A DNA stretch of 64,000 nt from Pseudozobellia sp. WGM2 (GTDB lineage: Bacteria; Bacteroidota; Bacteroidia; Flavobacteriales; Flavobacteriaceae), in assembly GCF_017810075.1 (NCBI RefSeq), contig NZ_JADNYK010000004.1:62001-126000 (forward strand), read 5' to 3'. The notes beneath the pieces were generated by a model. The model did no database searches, had not been told where the DNA came from, and saw nothing but the letters and a program-made list of their open reading frames with translations. Every line of letters begins with the position of its first letter. Position 1 is the first letter of the stretch. A program made the position numbers and the translations under genes. Below, in pieces: positions 1 to 9,632 of the stretch.

Positions 1-1602
1 CTTGCCATCTTTCATATCCTTTTCCGAACGGCCATAAGTCGGTAGAATAAGGGCAGTCTTACCTGTCACTAAATGGGTTCGGTTCAATTTGGTACTGATC
101 TGAACCGTTAGTGAACAATTCTGTAAGGCTTGTGCCGTGTATTCCGTGTCATTGGCAGCCATCAAAAAATTACCCCCAAGACAAATGAACACCTTTCCCC
201 TACCTTCATACATGGCTTTTATTGCACCCACGGTATCAACCCCTTCTTCCGCAGGGGGAACAAAACCGAGATGCTTCTCAATTCGTTGGTTCAGTTTTTC
301 ATCCACATAATGCATAATACCCACACTTCTATCACCCTGAACATTACTATGACCCCGAACAGGGCAGGTACCAGCATTGGGTTTGCCCATTGCTCCTTTC
401 AATAATAAGAGGTTCACAAATTCTCGAATGTTCTGTACCCCATTTTCGTGCTGGGTAAGCCCCATGGCCCAACAAACTACGATATCTTCTTTAGCAGCCA
501 ACAATGCTACCGTTTCATTAATCTTCTCTTCCGGAACACCACATCGCTCCAATAAATCTTGCTCATCATATTGAACTAAATCGGCCAAGAGTTCATCATA
601 GCCATTGACATATTGCGCGATAAAATCATGGTCGAAAACATTCTTATCTCTTGCATCTAATTCAGCCAACCGCTTCAGTATCAATTTAACAAGAGGTATA
701 TCTTGGTTGATTTTTACAGCTAGATGAATGTCGGCCATATCTTCTCCTGAACCCACTAATCCCTTTAAGTTCTGCGGATTTTTAAAATTCACCAGTCCGG
801 CTTCCTCCAATGGGTTTATACTGATAACCTTACCTCCGTTCTGTTTACATTTCTCAAGTGCCGAGAGCATCCTTGGGTGATTGGTACCTGGATTTTGACC
901 AACCACTAAGACCACTTCAGCTGCATATAAATCTTCCAATTTTGTCGACCCTTTACCAATACCCAACGTTTCAGATAGTGCGACCCCACTTGACTCATGG
1001 CACATATTAGAACAATCGGGCATGTTATTGGTGCCAAATGCCCTAACGAACATACCATATAGATAGGCAGCTTCATTACTAGAGCGTCCAGAAGTGTAAA
1101 AAATAGCTTCGTTGGGGTCGTTTAATGAACGTAATTCTTCTGATATCAATCCATATGCCTCTTGCCAGGAAATAGGTTCATAGTGTATACTTTCTGGTCG
1201 CAAAACCAAAGGTTCGGTCAACCTACCGAATTTATTTAATTGGTAATCGGTGAATTGCGATAGTTCTTCTACCGAATATTTAGTAAAAAACTGTCTAGCT
1301 ATCTTATTCGTCGTCGCTTCATCTGCAAGAGCTTTGGCTCCGTTTTCGCAATACTCGGCAACTGTGGATGGGTTCTCAGGGTTAGGCCAAGCACAACTGG
1401 GGCAATCGAAACCATCTTCTTGATTCATTTCAAGTAAAGCACGCATTGAACGTACAATACCCATTTCTTTAAAACCATGTTTTAGGGCTTCTTTGACCCC
1501 AAGCTTACCTGCAGCATATCGCATTGGCTCCTCGAGCTTAATATTCGTAAACTCCGTAGATCCGGTAAACGATGTTTTTCTTTTCAACTTCTTTTCTGAC
1601 AT
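1..1602 (-). CDS. FdhF/YdeP-type molybdopterin oxidoreductase (3' end cut by window edge)
   Basis: The reading frame opens at the ATG at 1600-1602 and stays open to base 1, so 534 residues of a protein usually near 750 residues are present. The N-terminal Cys pair in FDCPSCAWPNP (about residue 66), the GQNPGTNHPRML stretch, and the late segments GAMGKPNAGTCPVRGHSNVQGDR and LGGNFLMAANDTEYT are typical of the FdhF/YdeP branch of the molybdopterin oxidoreductase superfamily, which binds Mo-bis-MGD in the cytoplasm. The physiological substrate of this branch is poorly defined; it is not a proven formate dehydrogenase. No upstream promoter element is obvious. Only the C-terminal part lies outside the window. 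The family call is solid and the reaction is uncertain. Confidence 0.85.
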   Translation of the reverse strand, partial: MSEKKLKRKTSFTGSTEFTNIKLEEPMRYAAGKLGVKEALKHGFKEMGIVRSMRALLEMNQEDGFDCPSCAWPNPENPSTVAEYCENGAKALADEATTNKIARQFFTKYSVEELSQFTDYQLNKFGRLTEPLVLRPESIHYEPISWQEAYGLISEELRSLNDPNEAIFYTSGRSSNEAAYLYGMFVRAFGTNNMPDCSNMCHESSGVALSETLGIGKGSTKLEDLYAAEVVLVVGQNPGTNHPRMLSALEKCKQNGGKVISINPLEEAGLVNFKNPQNLKGLVGSGEDMADIHLAVKINQDIPLVKLILKRLAELDARDKNVFDHDFIAQYVNGYDELLADLVQYDEQDLLERCGVPEEKINETVALLAAKEDIVVCWAMGLTQHENGVQNIREFVNLLLLKGAMGKPNAGTCPVRGHSNVQGDRSVGIMHYVDEKLNQRIEKHLGFVPPAEEGVDTVGAIKAMYEGRGKVFICLGGNFLMAANDTEYTAQALQNCSLTVQISTKLNRTHLVTGKTALILPTYGRSEKDMKDGK

Positions 1603-1707
1603 AGAATTATTTATTCGCCCTTGAAACAATTAGAACAATAATTGCTTATTCGTTATGAAAAAATCTTTTATTTGGAGTGGGAATGTACACAATAATCAGA
1701 TAAATAC

Positions 1708-2520
1708 TTAAACTACCTTATCATCAACAAGGGTAACATTTAATTTTACAAAGTAGCAACGAGGTATATTTTTGCGTTCATCCGTGTGCCCTTGAACACT
1801 ATCTTCTTGGTAAATAATTTTACCTTCAGGCGATAAAACTTTGAAATAAATCCCGGGCCCGGGTATTGTCGAAATAGGGGTTTCAATATTTAGAATCGGT
1901 GAAAGAAACGTCTTTTTAAAATCTGCACTAGTATAATCTACTCTAAAGTATCCCTTTTCATCGGTTATGGCCGTACCGATTAAATCATCTTTGATCCAGT
2001 CGACATCCATTACTACAATCTTAAATCCAAAAAGTTTAGTATTTGTGGCTCCGGTTATCTTTAGACTTCCACAAATGGTCCATGCATCGAAAAGGGCGCG
2101 TATCTGACACCAATTTTTAAAGGGAAAGGTATGGTTGTAACTGTAACTAAAATTCTGCCCATCAGGTCTCCAAACGGGATTAAGCTTAATAAGGGTATAT
2201 TGAATTTCCTTTTTTCGATTGATTGACTTTTGATAAGGAGCTTGGCTTAACTTTATGTCTATGGTTATTCTCTGATTGTCATAGGCTTCGAACAACTTTA
2301 TTTCAAAATTGCCATTGCCATTGGTTTTGGCCTGACCAATACATAAGTCTTGTTTATCTATTATTTCCTTTTTTGTAAGCTGTCGTGCTTCCTTCTTTGA
2401 ACTATGTCGATTTTCGGCTAGATCATCATCCAAATAAATTAGAACTAGTGCATCACTTACATTTTCCCGTATATCAGGAAATAGAGATGCATTTACAGTT
2501 CCTTTTATTATATAGCCCAT
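1708..2520 (-). CDS. Unrecognised protein with two transthyretin/Ig-like beta domains
   Basis: This is a 270-residue protein with no signal peptide or membrane segment, starting MGYIIKGTV. Two segments read like small beta-sandwich regulatory domains. The first (about residues 1-105) has ALVLIYLDDD followed by GNGNFEIKLFE. The second (about 150-265) has LFGFKIVVMDVD, then ITDEKGYFRVDY and PGIYFKVLSPEG. The pattern of a scaffold strand, then a 'new information plus G-x-F/Y' strand, is common to transthyretin-like and carboxypeptidase-regulatory domains. I cannot assign a function. It lies 88 bp downstream of the flippase gene on the same strand and could be the last gene of that transcript, but nothing in it points to polysaccharide work. 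Confidence 0.75.
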   Translation of the reverse strand: MGYIIKGTVNASLFPDIRENVSDALVLIYLDDDLAENRHSSKKEARQLTKKEIIDKQDLCIGQAKTNGNGNFEIKLFEAYDNQRITIDIKLSQAPYQKSINRKKEIQYTLIKLNPVWRPDGQNFSYSYNHTFPFKNWCQIRALFDAWTICGSLKITGATNTKLFGFKIVVMDVDWIKDDLIGTAITDEKGYFRVDYTSADFKKTFLSPILNIETPISTIPGPGIYFKVLSPEGKIIYQEDSVQGHTDERKNIPRCYFVKLNVTLVDDKVV

Positions 2521-2608
2521 TCAAAGTGGTTATGTATTAAATATACTATAAATATTAATTAATGATATCAGGCAAATATCACAGTAAGCTCATAAGAGCA
2601 CTTCACAA

Positions 2609-4069
2609 TTACCTTATTTTTTTAATGTATTTGAATAGTAGCTCATAAACATCTTCAGAGATTCTAAACCGATATAGTATCACGACATAGAATATTGTGA
2701 TGAGTAAGCCCTTTAAAATAATATTTAATATGGAATGAAACGGGAAGTTGACCAAATAGAAAAGTACACCGGTACCAAAAATGAGTATGGCAGCTATAAA
2801 GGTTTCTTGGGTAAAGGGTGTCATTCCGAATTTTAGCTTCACATAAATTATTTTTAATGTATTGTAAGTGAAAAGAGCTGAAAAGCTTGCAATTGCAGCA
2901 CCATTCAAACCAAACTTAGGTATCAACCAAAGGTTTAAAAGAATAGTCATTACGGCCAATAGAACCCCTAAAATCAAAACGGCACGGTAATAATCTGAAT
3001 TGTAGAGAATAGAGTTGTTATTACCCATCAAAGAATCATACAATTTTGCCAAGCCCAACCATACAAATATGATATAGCCATTTCTGTAAGCATCCGGCAT
3101 TAAATTATACATATCGTCAAGGTTAAGCAGGATGAGCAGAAACAATAAGCCGGAAATAATGAACAAAGTCAATGAACTTTTTTGATACAATCGTTGTAAA
3201 CCCTGCGTATCTCTTTTGTTCAATAATTCTGCGGTCATCGGGTAAGTTATCTGATGCATTGATCGTGAAGGTACTGCGATGACCATTGCTATAAAGCCCG
3301 CAACACTATAATAGGCCACATTTTCGATTTCAATAAATTGGTTGATCATGACCTTGTCAACTTCCAAGAGTACCACTGCCACTGAACCTCCCAATATAAT
3401 CAGTGTGCTGTAAACCAATATATTTCTTGTATTTTCAGGGAAATTAAACACCAGTTTCGGAGCATGAAGCCGATAAGCATATACTTTCATAACTATCGTA
3501 CGAAAAATATAAACACCTACCATAATATGTATATAGAGCTCTACCGAAATGACATCAAAATATAATAGAAAGAGCATGATGAATACCATTACACGAGAAA
3601 AAACCTCCTTCATAAAATTACCAAAGACAGATTTCATTTGAACCCTCGCCCAGCCATAAAAAACCTCAAAATATGCCATGGCCATGCCTATGAAAAAGAT
3701 GTGCCATATATACCCTTTTACAATTGGGTTTTCGCGTGACAAAAAATCGCCTATCGCTTCATAGCCCAAAAAGGTAATTAAACCTACGGGTAGAATCAGT
3801 GCAAGAGGCAATAGCAGCATCATGGTCAAAAAACCATCAATTGTTGTACTATCTTTAAAACTGCTATAAAATTTCACCAAGGTATTAGGTACACCAAAAG
3901 CCAATATCGGATTCAACACTAATGAAGCCGATAAAATAACCTGAATCAAACCGTAATACTTCGGTGACATGAAATTCAGGTACAAAACCAAGGTATTAAG
4001 CGCACCTATACCAAAACCTAAATAAGTTATGATAGAGTTGTTCAATGACTGCTTAAATACAATACCCAT
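2609..4069 (-). CDS. Oligosaccharide/lipid flippase of the MOP superfamily (Wzx-like)
   Basis: This is a 486-residue, almost entirely hydrophobic protein with about 14 predicted membrane spans and short charged loops. It starts MGIVFKQSLNNSIITYLGFGIGALNT, the usual opening of the polysaccharide_synt family, and has a typical C-terminal half (WLIPKFGLNGAAIASFSALFTYNTLKI, residues about 385-410). Such proteins flip lipid-linked saccharides across the inner membrane. It follows a glycosyltransferase (23-bp gap) and a YfhO-type protein on the same strand, which supports a role in surface glycan or glycolipid export. The substrate cannot be read from the sequence. Confidence 0.88.
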   Translation of the reverse strand: MGIVFKQSLNNSIITYLGFGIGALNTLVLYLNFMSPKYYGLIQVILSASLVLNPILAFGVPNTLVKFYSSFKDSTTIDGFLTMMLLLPLALILPVGLITFLGYEAIGDFLSRENPIVKGYIWHIFFIGMAMAYFEVFYGWARVQMKSVFGNFMKEVFSRVMVFIMLFLLYFDVISVELYIHIMVGVYIFRTIVMKVYAYRLHAPKLVFNFPENTRNILVYSTLIILGGSVAVVLLEVDKVMINQFIEIENVAYYSVAGFIAMVIAVPSRSMHQITYPMTAELLNKRDTQGLQRLYQKSSLTLFIISGLLFLLILLNLDDMYNLMPDAYRNGYIIFVWLGLAKLYDSLMGNNNSILYNSDYYRAVLILGVLLAVMTILLNLWLIPKFGLNGAAIASFSALFTYNTLKIIYVKLKFGMTPFTQETFIAAILIFGTGVLFYLVNFPFHSILNIILKGLLITIFYVVILYRFRISEDVYELLFKYIKKIR

Positions 4070-4092
4070 TTTCTATTGATCAGTAGTACTCA

Positions 4093-5373
4093 TTAAATTT
4101 TCTGAAGAATTTTAGCCAAATCTTCGGTCAACGATTTGCGGCTATACTTCTCGATATCAACAGAATTTGATATTAAGTTATTCTTTTTATAAGCGGCGTA
4201 CCATTCTAGTATAGTGTCCCTTAAGTCAAAATCAGAATTGTAGTCGAAAGTTTTTCCCGAGTTGGTCTGAGAAATTATTTGACCAGCTTCCCAATCTTTA
4301 GGTCCTAAGGCAAGAATCGGACGTTTAGCTGCCATATATTCGAATAGCTTACCTGGTAGAATTCCTTTAGTTTCTTCAGAATCAATCTCTACAAGCAACA
4401 ATAGTTGTGACTGCCGTTGTTTTCGCTGCGCTTCGGCATGCGAACCGTAGCCCCTCATTTTAATATAGGGCCCCAATTCATAACGGTACAGGCTATCCAT
4501 TACATCTTGACTTACAACGCCCATAAATTCTAATTGAAGATCTGCTCTGAACACAGCATTTTCGGCAGCAATTCTCGATAATGTTTTCCAAAGATTTTTC
4601 GGATTTCTACCCGTGAGTAACGATCCAATATGAGAAATCGTAAAACTCTTATCAAGGTCTACCTCTGTACTGTGCCCAGAATCATAACCGTTTGTTATTA
4701 CGGAAATCGGTTTAGAAGTAATTTCTTCAAATTCCTTTTTAGTGGTTTTACTAGTAGTTATTACGTGATCGGCTTCATTCAAAACTGCGCTCTCCATGAT
4801 CTTATGTTTTTTCTGCGAAGAGGTAGTTAATTTTAATTTTTTGTGATATCCTATAGACGTCCACGGATCTCTAAAATCGGCCAACCAAGTTATCTTCAGG
4901 TTTGTTTTAAGTTGAAGGCCTATTAGATGAACACTATGCGGTGGCCCCGTCGTAATAATGGTATCAATATTATCACTTTCTATTACATCAGTTAAAAATT
5001 TGACCGATGGTTTTACCCAAAACTTTCTAGCATCAGGAATAAAAAAATTACCCCTCACCCATAGCATTGTTCTTTCTATAAATGATTGATTATTAGCTTG
5101 AATAATACCCGAGCTGATACGTTTTGTTTTCTTAGAGGATAAGAATTTTGCTGCGCCATAAGGCTCAAATAAAGGTTGACTGTAAATCGTCAAATCTTTG
5201 GGTAATTCTTTTGTCAATGAAGCATCTTCAATGGGATAATGCGGATTTTCAGGAATATATACTATTGGTTCGATATCAAAATCACGAAGATATTTCACGA
5301 ACTTCAACCACCGTTGTACCCCGGGACCACCAGCGGGAGGCCAATAATATGTTATAATGAGCACTTTTTTCAT
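4093..5373 (-). CDS. Glycosyltransferase (GT-B fold, GT4-like)
   Basis: This is a 426-residue protein. The N-terminus MKKVLIITYYWPPAGGPGVQR is the opening typical of Bacteroidota GT-B glycosyltransferases. Residues about 130-180 (TIITTGPPHSVHLIGLQLK, WLADFRDPWTSIGYHKKL) and the later KLFEYMAAKRPILALGP segment (about 345-365) correspond to the acceptor-domain core and the nucleotide-sugar-binding C-terminal domain with its conserved E. It acts in the cytoplasm or at the inner membrane, transferring a sugar from an activated donor; donor and acceptor are unknown. It is flanked by YfhO upstream and the flippase downstream, 23-46 bp apart, which suggests one operon. Confidence 0.88.
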   Translation of the reverse strand: MKKVLIITYYWPPAGGPGVQRWLKFVKYLRDFDIEPIVYIPENPHYPIEDASLTKELPKDLTIYSQPLFEPYGAAKFLSSKKTKRISSGIIQANNQSFIERTMLWVRGNFFIPDARKFWVKPSVKFLTDVIESDNIDTIITTGPPHSVHLIGLQLKTNLKITWLADFRDPWTSIGYHKKLKLTTSSQKKHKIMESAVLNEADHVITTSKTTKKEFEEITSKPISVITNGYDSGHSTEVDLDKSFTISHIGSLLTGRNPKNLWKTLSRIAAENAVFRADLQLEFMGVVSQDVMDSLYRYELGPYIKMRGYGSHAEAQRKQRQSQLLLLVEIDSEETKGILPGKLFEYMAAKRPILALGPKDWEAGQIISQTNSGKTFDYNSDFDLRDTILEWYAAYKKNNLISNSVDIEKYSRKSLTEDLAKILQKI

Positions 5374-5418
5374 GGGGTCAAAATGGGGTTAAAGTAAAGA
5401 GCAATTGTCAACTTGATT

Positions 5419-7869
5419 TTACGCGTCTTCGTAAACATCTTCTTCAGGCTTACGTTTCTGGTAAAATGTAAGACCTAAACCACCTATAACAGCCAGGGCC
5501 AAGAGAATGGACGATGCTAATGTTATCTGACTGCCCACCTGCACAACTTCAGGTTCAAATTTGAACTCTATGGTGTGTTCACCTTCGGGAACACGTAGTG
5601 CTCGAAGACTATAGTTAACCTTAAAATGTTCTCTCAATTGACCATCAATATATGCGTTCCAGCCCTGGGGGTAGTACATTTCTGAAAAAACGGCTACTCC
5701 AGCATTAGAATTATTCGACGTATAGGTCAAATGGTTCGGCTCATAATTGGATAGTTTGATAGTAGCCAAAGAATCTACTTGAAAGTCAAATCTGTTAAGT
5801 GAGTTTACTTCTGCAGTGTTTATTACAGCCTCCTTTTTAGTATCAAGATTCTCCAACGCCGTTATCTCCTCGTCGGCACTGTTTACCTTATTCAGTTTGC
5901 TAATAAACCAAGCATTTCCGTTTGCATCTGGGTTTAAAGCAGGGTAGCTTCTACCCTCTTCATCCTGTTGCACTACATATTTCACGTTTAGCATGTTCGG
6001 AACATTCAAGTTTCCTTTATAAATATGAAAACTGAACAAATCTTCTAAAGCAGCCGGTTTAGCTGCATGATAACCACCTATTGATTGGTGGTAGAATGAG
6101 GTGCGGGCACCGTTAATTCCCTCTGAAGGATTATAAACCCTAAAAACACCTTCATCTTTCTTAATTTCTTTATCTAAGGCGGTTTCGGTGAATGGTTGTG
6201 TCATTCTTCGCTTTGCCACAAAATTATCACCATCAACATACCGCAGACCAACACCGACCAAATCGAAGACAATCAATAGGCCTATGGTACCAATAGCAAT
6301 ATTCTCTTTTAGCTTTCCCTTTATATATAACCAAATTGCTGCCGCCGTAAGCAAAACGTATATAAGCGAGCGCATCAAGTCGCTATTGTAAACGGCCCTA
6401 CGATCAGCTTGAATCAATGAAACCAATTCATCCCCATAATTTTTTTTCAAATAGTCATCACTTGGGCCTATAAAATCGAAAGCGCCTTTGAAAACAAATA
6501 ATAGAACGCCTAATCCTCCGACAATTATAACCGAAATCTTTAAAGATTTCATTTTCTTAGAAGCCTCAGTAGTACTACTTAAAAGCTGGCCTAATGCTAA
6601 AACGGCCATCACGGGAGCGCAAAGCTCTAATACTATCTGAATGGAAGACACGGCCCTAAACTTATCGTACAACGGAAAGTAATCGATCATGAAGTCGGTC
6701 AGAAACGAAAAATTCTTGCCCCAAGATAGCATCAAAGACATTAAAGTTCCGCCGAGCAGCCACCATTTGACCTTTTCCCTGATTAAAAACAACCCTAGAA
6801 TAAACAAGAAAAATATAATAGCGCCAATATAAGCCGGGCCCGCAACTATAGGTTGATCCCCCCAGTATAAGGGTAAACCGCTTGAAAAATTCAAAGCTTG
6901 ACTTCTAGAGACCCCTTGGTCGATAAGAAAATTATAGCTTTTTGAACCCTCGCCCAAATCTTCACCGTTCGACCCGCCAAAAAGCCGGGGTACAAAAAGG
7001 TCTAGCGATTCTGCAATACCATAACTATATTGGGTAATATAATCTCTATCAAGACCATTGACATTTTCTTTAGACGACCCATCAGGGTTAATAGTAAGTT
7101 GAGATTTACCGCGGGTGCTCCAATCTGCATATTCCTTGGTTGCCAACAGCCCAGTGGCGTTTGCTGAAATACCCAAGGCCACCGCAATCAACAAAATACC
7201 AACGGAAGTAAAAAAGTGAGGCAACTGCTTTTTTCTAATGGCATCGACCAAATAAACAACGCCAAGAATTAAGACCAGTAGCATAAAGTAATAGGTCATT
7301 TGATAATGATTGGCACCTATTTCTAATGCCATGGCAATTGCCGAAAGTATAAAACCCCAGACGTATTTCTTTCGAAACACTAGAACAATACCCCCAAGAA
7401 GCATAGGTAAATAACCTAGAGCGTGAGCTTTTGCATTGTGGCCAACACCTAATATAATAATCATATACGTAGAAAAACCAAATGCAAGAGACCCTATAAT
7501 AGCCAAGCGATAGTCTACTTTAAGGCAGCACAATAAAATATAAAAACCGATAAAGTAAAGAAAGAGGTAGTCAGCAGGGCGAGGTAAGAAGCGTATAAGC
7601 CGATCTAATTTTTTCACATAGTCATGTGGGTAATAAGCACCTAATTGATAGGTAGGCATACCCCCAAAGGCACTATTGGTCCAGTAGGGCTCTTCACCAG
7701 TGCGCTTGCGAAAATCATTCTGTTCTTTAGCCATACCCGTGTACTGAACAATATCAGACTGTTCAATCACTTTCCCCTGAAGAACTGGGTGAAAATAGGC
7801 CAAAGCGGCTATAACGAAAAAAACAGCTACAAAAAAGTGAACGAAGAAGGCTTTAAATCCTTTTTGCAT
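5419..7869 (-). CDS. YfhO-family polytopic membrane protein
   Basis: This is an 816-residue protein with an N-terminal membrane segment, about a dozen further spans up to residue about 560, a long soluble region (about 570-770) and a final C-terminal span (about 780-800). Membrane topology, the GTYQLGAYYPHDYVKK-type early periplasmic loop and the C-terminal SNAGVAVFSEMYYPQGWNAYIDG motif match bacterial YfhO proteins, GT-C-like membrane proteins. In Firmicutes YfhO is implicated in lipoteichoic acid glycosylation; in Bacteroidota the substrate is not defined. It is the first gene of the apparent YfhO - glycosyltransferase - flippase operon. No TAnnTTTG element was found immediately upstream. 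Confidence 0.88.
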   Translation of the reverse strand: MQKGFKAFFVHFFVAVFFVIAALAYFHPVLQGKVIEQSDIVQYTGMAKEQNDFRKRTGEEPYWTNSAFGGMPTYQLGAYYPHDYVKKLDRLIRFLPRPADYLFLYFIGFYILLCCLKVDYRLAIIGSLAFGFSTYMIIILGVGHNAKAHALGYLPMLLGGIVLVFRKKYVWGFILSAIAMALEIGANHYQMTYYFMLLVLILGVVYLVDAIRKKQLPHFFTSVGILLIAVALGISANATGLLATKEYADWSTRGKSQLTINPDGSSKENVNGLDRDYITQYSYGIAESLDLFVPRLFGGSNGEDLGEGSKSYNFLIDQGVSRSQALNFSSGLPLYWGDQPIVAGPAYIGAIIFFLFILGLFLIREKVKWWLLGGTLMSLMLSWGKNFSFLTDFMIDYFPLYDKFRAVSSIQIVLELCAPVMAVLALGQLLSSTTEASKKMKSLKISVIIVGGLGVLLFVFKGAFDFIGPSDDYLKKNYGDELVSLIQADRRAVYNSDLMRSLIYVLLTAAAIWLYIKGKLKENIAIGTIGLLIVFDLVGVGLRYVDGDNFVAKRRMTQPFTETALDKEIKKDEGVFRVYNPSEGINGARTSFYHQSIGGYHAAKPAALEDLFSFHIYKGNLNVPNMLNVKYVVQQDEEGRSYPALNPDANGNAWFISKLNKVNSADEEITALENLDTKKEAVINTAEVNSLNRFDFQVDSLATIKLSNYEPNHLTYTSNNSNAGVAVFSEMYYPQGWNAYIDGQLREHFKVNYSLRALRVPEGEHTIEFKFEPEVVQVGSQITLASSILLALAVIGGLGLTFYQKRKPEEDVYEDA

Positions 7870-8021
7870 AACAGGAAAATCTTATTGACGCGGCTAAAAT
7901 AACGAACTTAATCTGACTTTAGTAAGTCTGCGGAAGATTTCCGAATTCATGAATCGATAATACGAATCCGATTAATTAATTAAGATTGTAAAGTAAGTAG
8001 TTAGTTCAAAGTAACGATTGC

Positions 8022-8285
8022 TTAATCGACTTCCTCAAAATCGATATAATCGCCAACCTTATTAGAACTAGAACTTTTTTTTGAAGGTTTTTTATCTATA
8101 ATAACTTCCCCAATCTGTTCCTCTGTGTCCCTATTCTGTTGGGCAAACTCACCGAACTTCTCTTTAAAATGCTCTTCGGTCTTTCGTGCTGCATACCCAA
8201 AGATTTTGGGAGCGAACATTTTTACCAAAATCTTAAAGAGGTAATAGACCAGTAAGATTATGAGGATTGTTTTTAAAAATGTCAT
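8022..8285 (-). CDS. DUF4834 small membrane-anchored protein
   Basis: This is an 87-residue protein with one N-terminal membrane helix (FLKTILIILLVYYLFKILV, residues 3-21), followed by an amphipathic, charged tail that is rich in Lys/Ser near the end and closes on DYIDFEEVD. Length, helix position and ending match DUF4834, a family restricted to Bacteroidota and of unknown function. A good promoter element lies 22 bp upstream of the start. Confidence 0.8.
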   Translation of the reverse strand: MTFLKTILIILLVYYLFKILVKMFAPKIFGYAARKTEEHFKEKFGEFAQQNRDTEEQIGEVIIDKKPSKKSSSSNKVGDYIDFEEVD

Positions 8286-8306
8286 CTTTTCTATAAATAA
8301 TTATAT

Positions 8307-8314
8307 CAAAAATA
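8307..8314 (-). promoter_or_regulatory. Bacteroidota -7 element for the DUF4834 gene
   Basis: The minus strand reads TATTTTTG, an exact match to TAnnTTTG, ending 21 bases before the ATG at 8285. No clear TTG box at the -33 position was found. Confidence 0.5.
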
Positions 8315-8471
8315 CGATTCTGACGTTGTAATAGCAGGGCAGAACTGCTAAAATTTAGCTAAAGTACCATTAGCAGTACCACTACAACGGTAGGTAAATC
8401 GGTTTTTGACCGCCATCACCGGAAAAATTAATTCATTAGAACGCATGTTAGCCGTTACCAATTGTAATGAC

Positions 8472-9539
8472 ATGAAAAACTTTTTAAAGATTATTGCATT
8501 TGTTTTACCCTTCTTCAGTTTGGCGCAATACACAGATGTAATCAACTCAAATCGCCCTGGGCAATCGGTCAGTGCCTATGCTGTAGGCAGAAATGTTCTT
8601 CAGCTCGAGGCCGGTATCTATTATGAGCAAAAAGACCATGCCCTATTAAATACACAAAGTGACATTTGGGGCAGTGAATTTGCACTGAGATATGGCCTAT
8701 TGTTCGAGCAGCTTGAATTGATTTACGAAGGAGCTTATCAAAACCAGAATATAACTTTCTCAGATTTCGGCACATCGAACAACCTAACTGATTTCTCAAG
8801 AAACAGAGTTGGATTGAAATTTCTGATTTATGACAGATACAAATCAGAAGAAAGAAACAAACCGAACCTTTACAGCTGGAGAGCGAATAATGTTTTTCAA
8901 CTTAAAAATCTTATTCCTTCGATTTCTATGTATGGAGGCGCAACTTTTAATCTGGGAGGCAATCCGTTTTATGTAGGTGACCCAACTGTCTCATACCGAG
9001 CTTTATTAGCAACTCAAAGTAGGCTGTCACCCAGATTTGTCTTGATAACCAACTTTGCCTATGACCGTATAAGCAGTGATTTTCCTGAACTTAGTTATTT
9101 AGTGTCGCTTTCCCATGCCTTTAGAAACCCTAAATGGAGTGCATTCGTAGAAAACCAAGGCATTGACAGCGATAGGTATTCAGATGTTCTCATTCGTGGG
9201 GGTATCGCCCATCTACTTGGTGAAAATTTACAGGTTGATTTCAATCTCGGCGCCAGTCTTAAAAATACCCCATCGAGAGTTTTTGTTACCATAGGCGGTT
9301 CTTATCGTTTAGACCTTCATAAAGACAAACTCAAGGCCATTGACGATCAGAATGCCAATGAAAATGGAGGTGCTATCAAGAAAAATAGCATGAAAAAGAA
9401 GCGTAAGGAAAAAGAGAAGGCAGGTGGTAGCGGTGCGGAAGATATTAATCTCGGGCCTTCAAAAAAACAACTTAGAAAACTCAAGAAAAAGGAAAGGAAG
9501 CAAAAAAAATCAGAAGGCGGCGGAGCTATTGATTTTTGA
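8472..9539 (+). CDS. Outer-membrane transporter-like beta-barrel with a very basic C-terminal tail
   Basis: The ATG at 8472 is preferred because it begins a clean signal peptide (MKNFLKIIAFVLPFFSLAQ, cut after SLA); an upstream ATG at 8406 would bury it behind 22 extra residues. The 355-residue product has alternating beta-strand segments and the INSNRPGQSVSAYAVGRNVLQLEAGI opening seen in MetA-pathway/phenol-degradation-type barrel proteins of Bacteroidota, so it is probably an outer-membrane channel or transporter. From about residue 285 the barrel gives way to a tail dominated by Lys, Arg and Glu (for example KKQLRKLKKKERKQKK). The tail is unusual for a barrel. Substrate unknown. Confidence 0.75.
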   Translation: MKNFLKIIAFVLPFFSLAQYTDVINSNRPGQSVSAYAVGRNVLQLEAGIYYEQKDHALLNTQSDIWGSEFALRYGLLFEQLELIYEGAYQNQNITFSDFGTSNNLTDFSRNRVGLKFLIYDRYKSEERNKPNLYSWRANNVFQLKNLIPSISMYGGATFNLGGNPFYVGDPTVSYRALLATQSRLSPRFVLITNFAYDRISSDFPELSYLVSLSHAFRNPKWSAFVENQGIDSDRYSDVLIRGGIAHLLGENLQVDFNLGASLKNTPSRVFVTIGGSYRLDLHKDKLKAIDDQNANENGGAIKKNSMKKKRKEKEKAGGSGAEDINLGPSKKQLRKLKKKERKQKKSEGGGAIDF

Positions 9540-9632
9540 TGGACCACACCCCAAGTTACTTCTATAAATTAGGAGGTTTAATTTTATTCTCAGTTGAATT
9601 ATGCCTAATATTGACCTTACAAAATAAACGGT

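Noticed and set aside
130-574. Plus-strand frames opposite the molybdopterin oxidoreductase gene
   Set aside because: They are antisense shadows; the minus-strand frame carries clear family motifs through the same bases.
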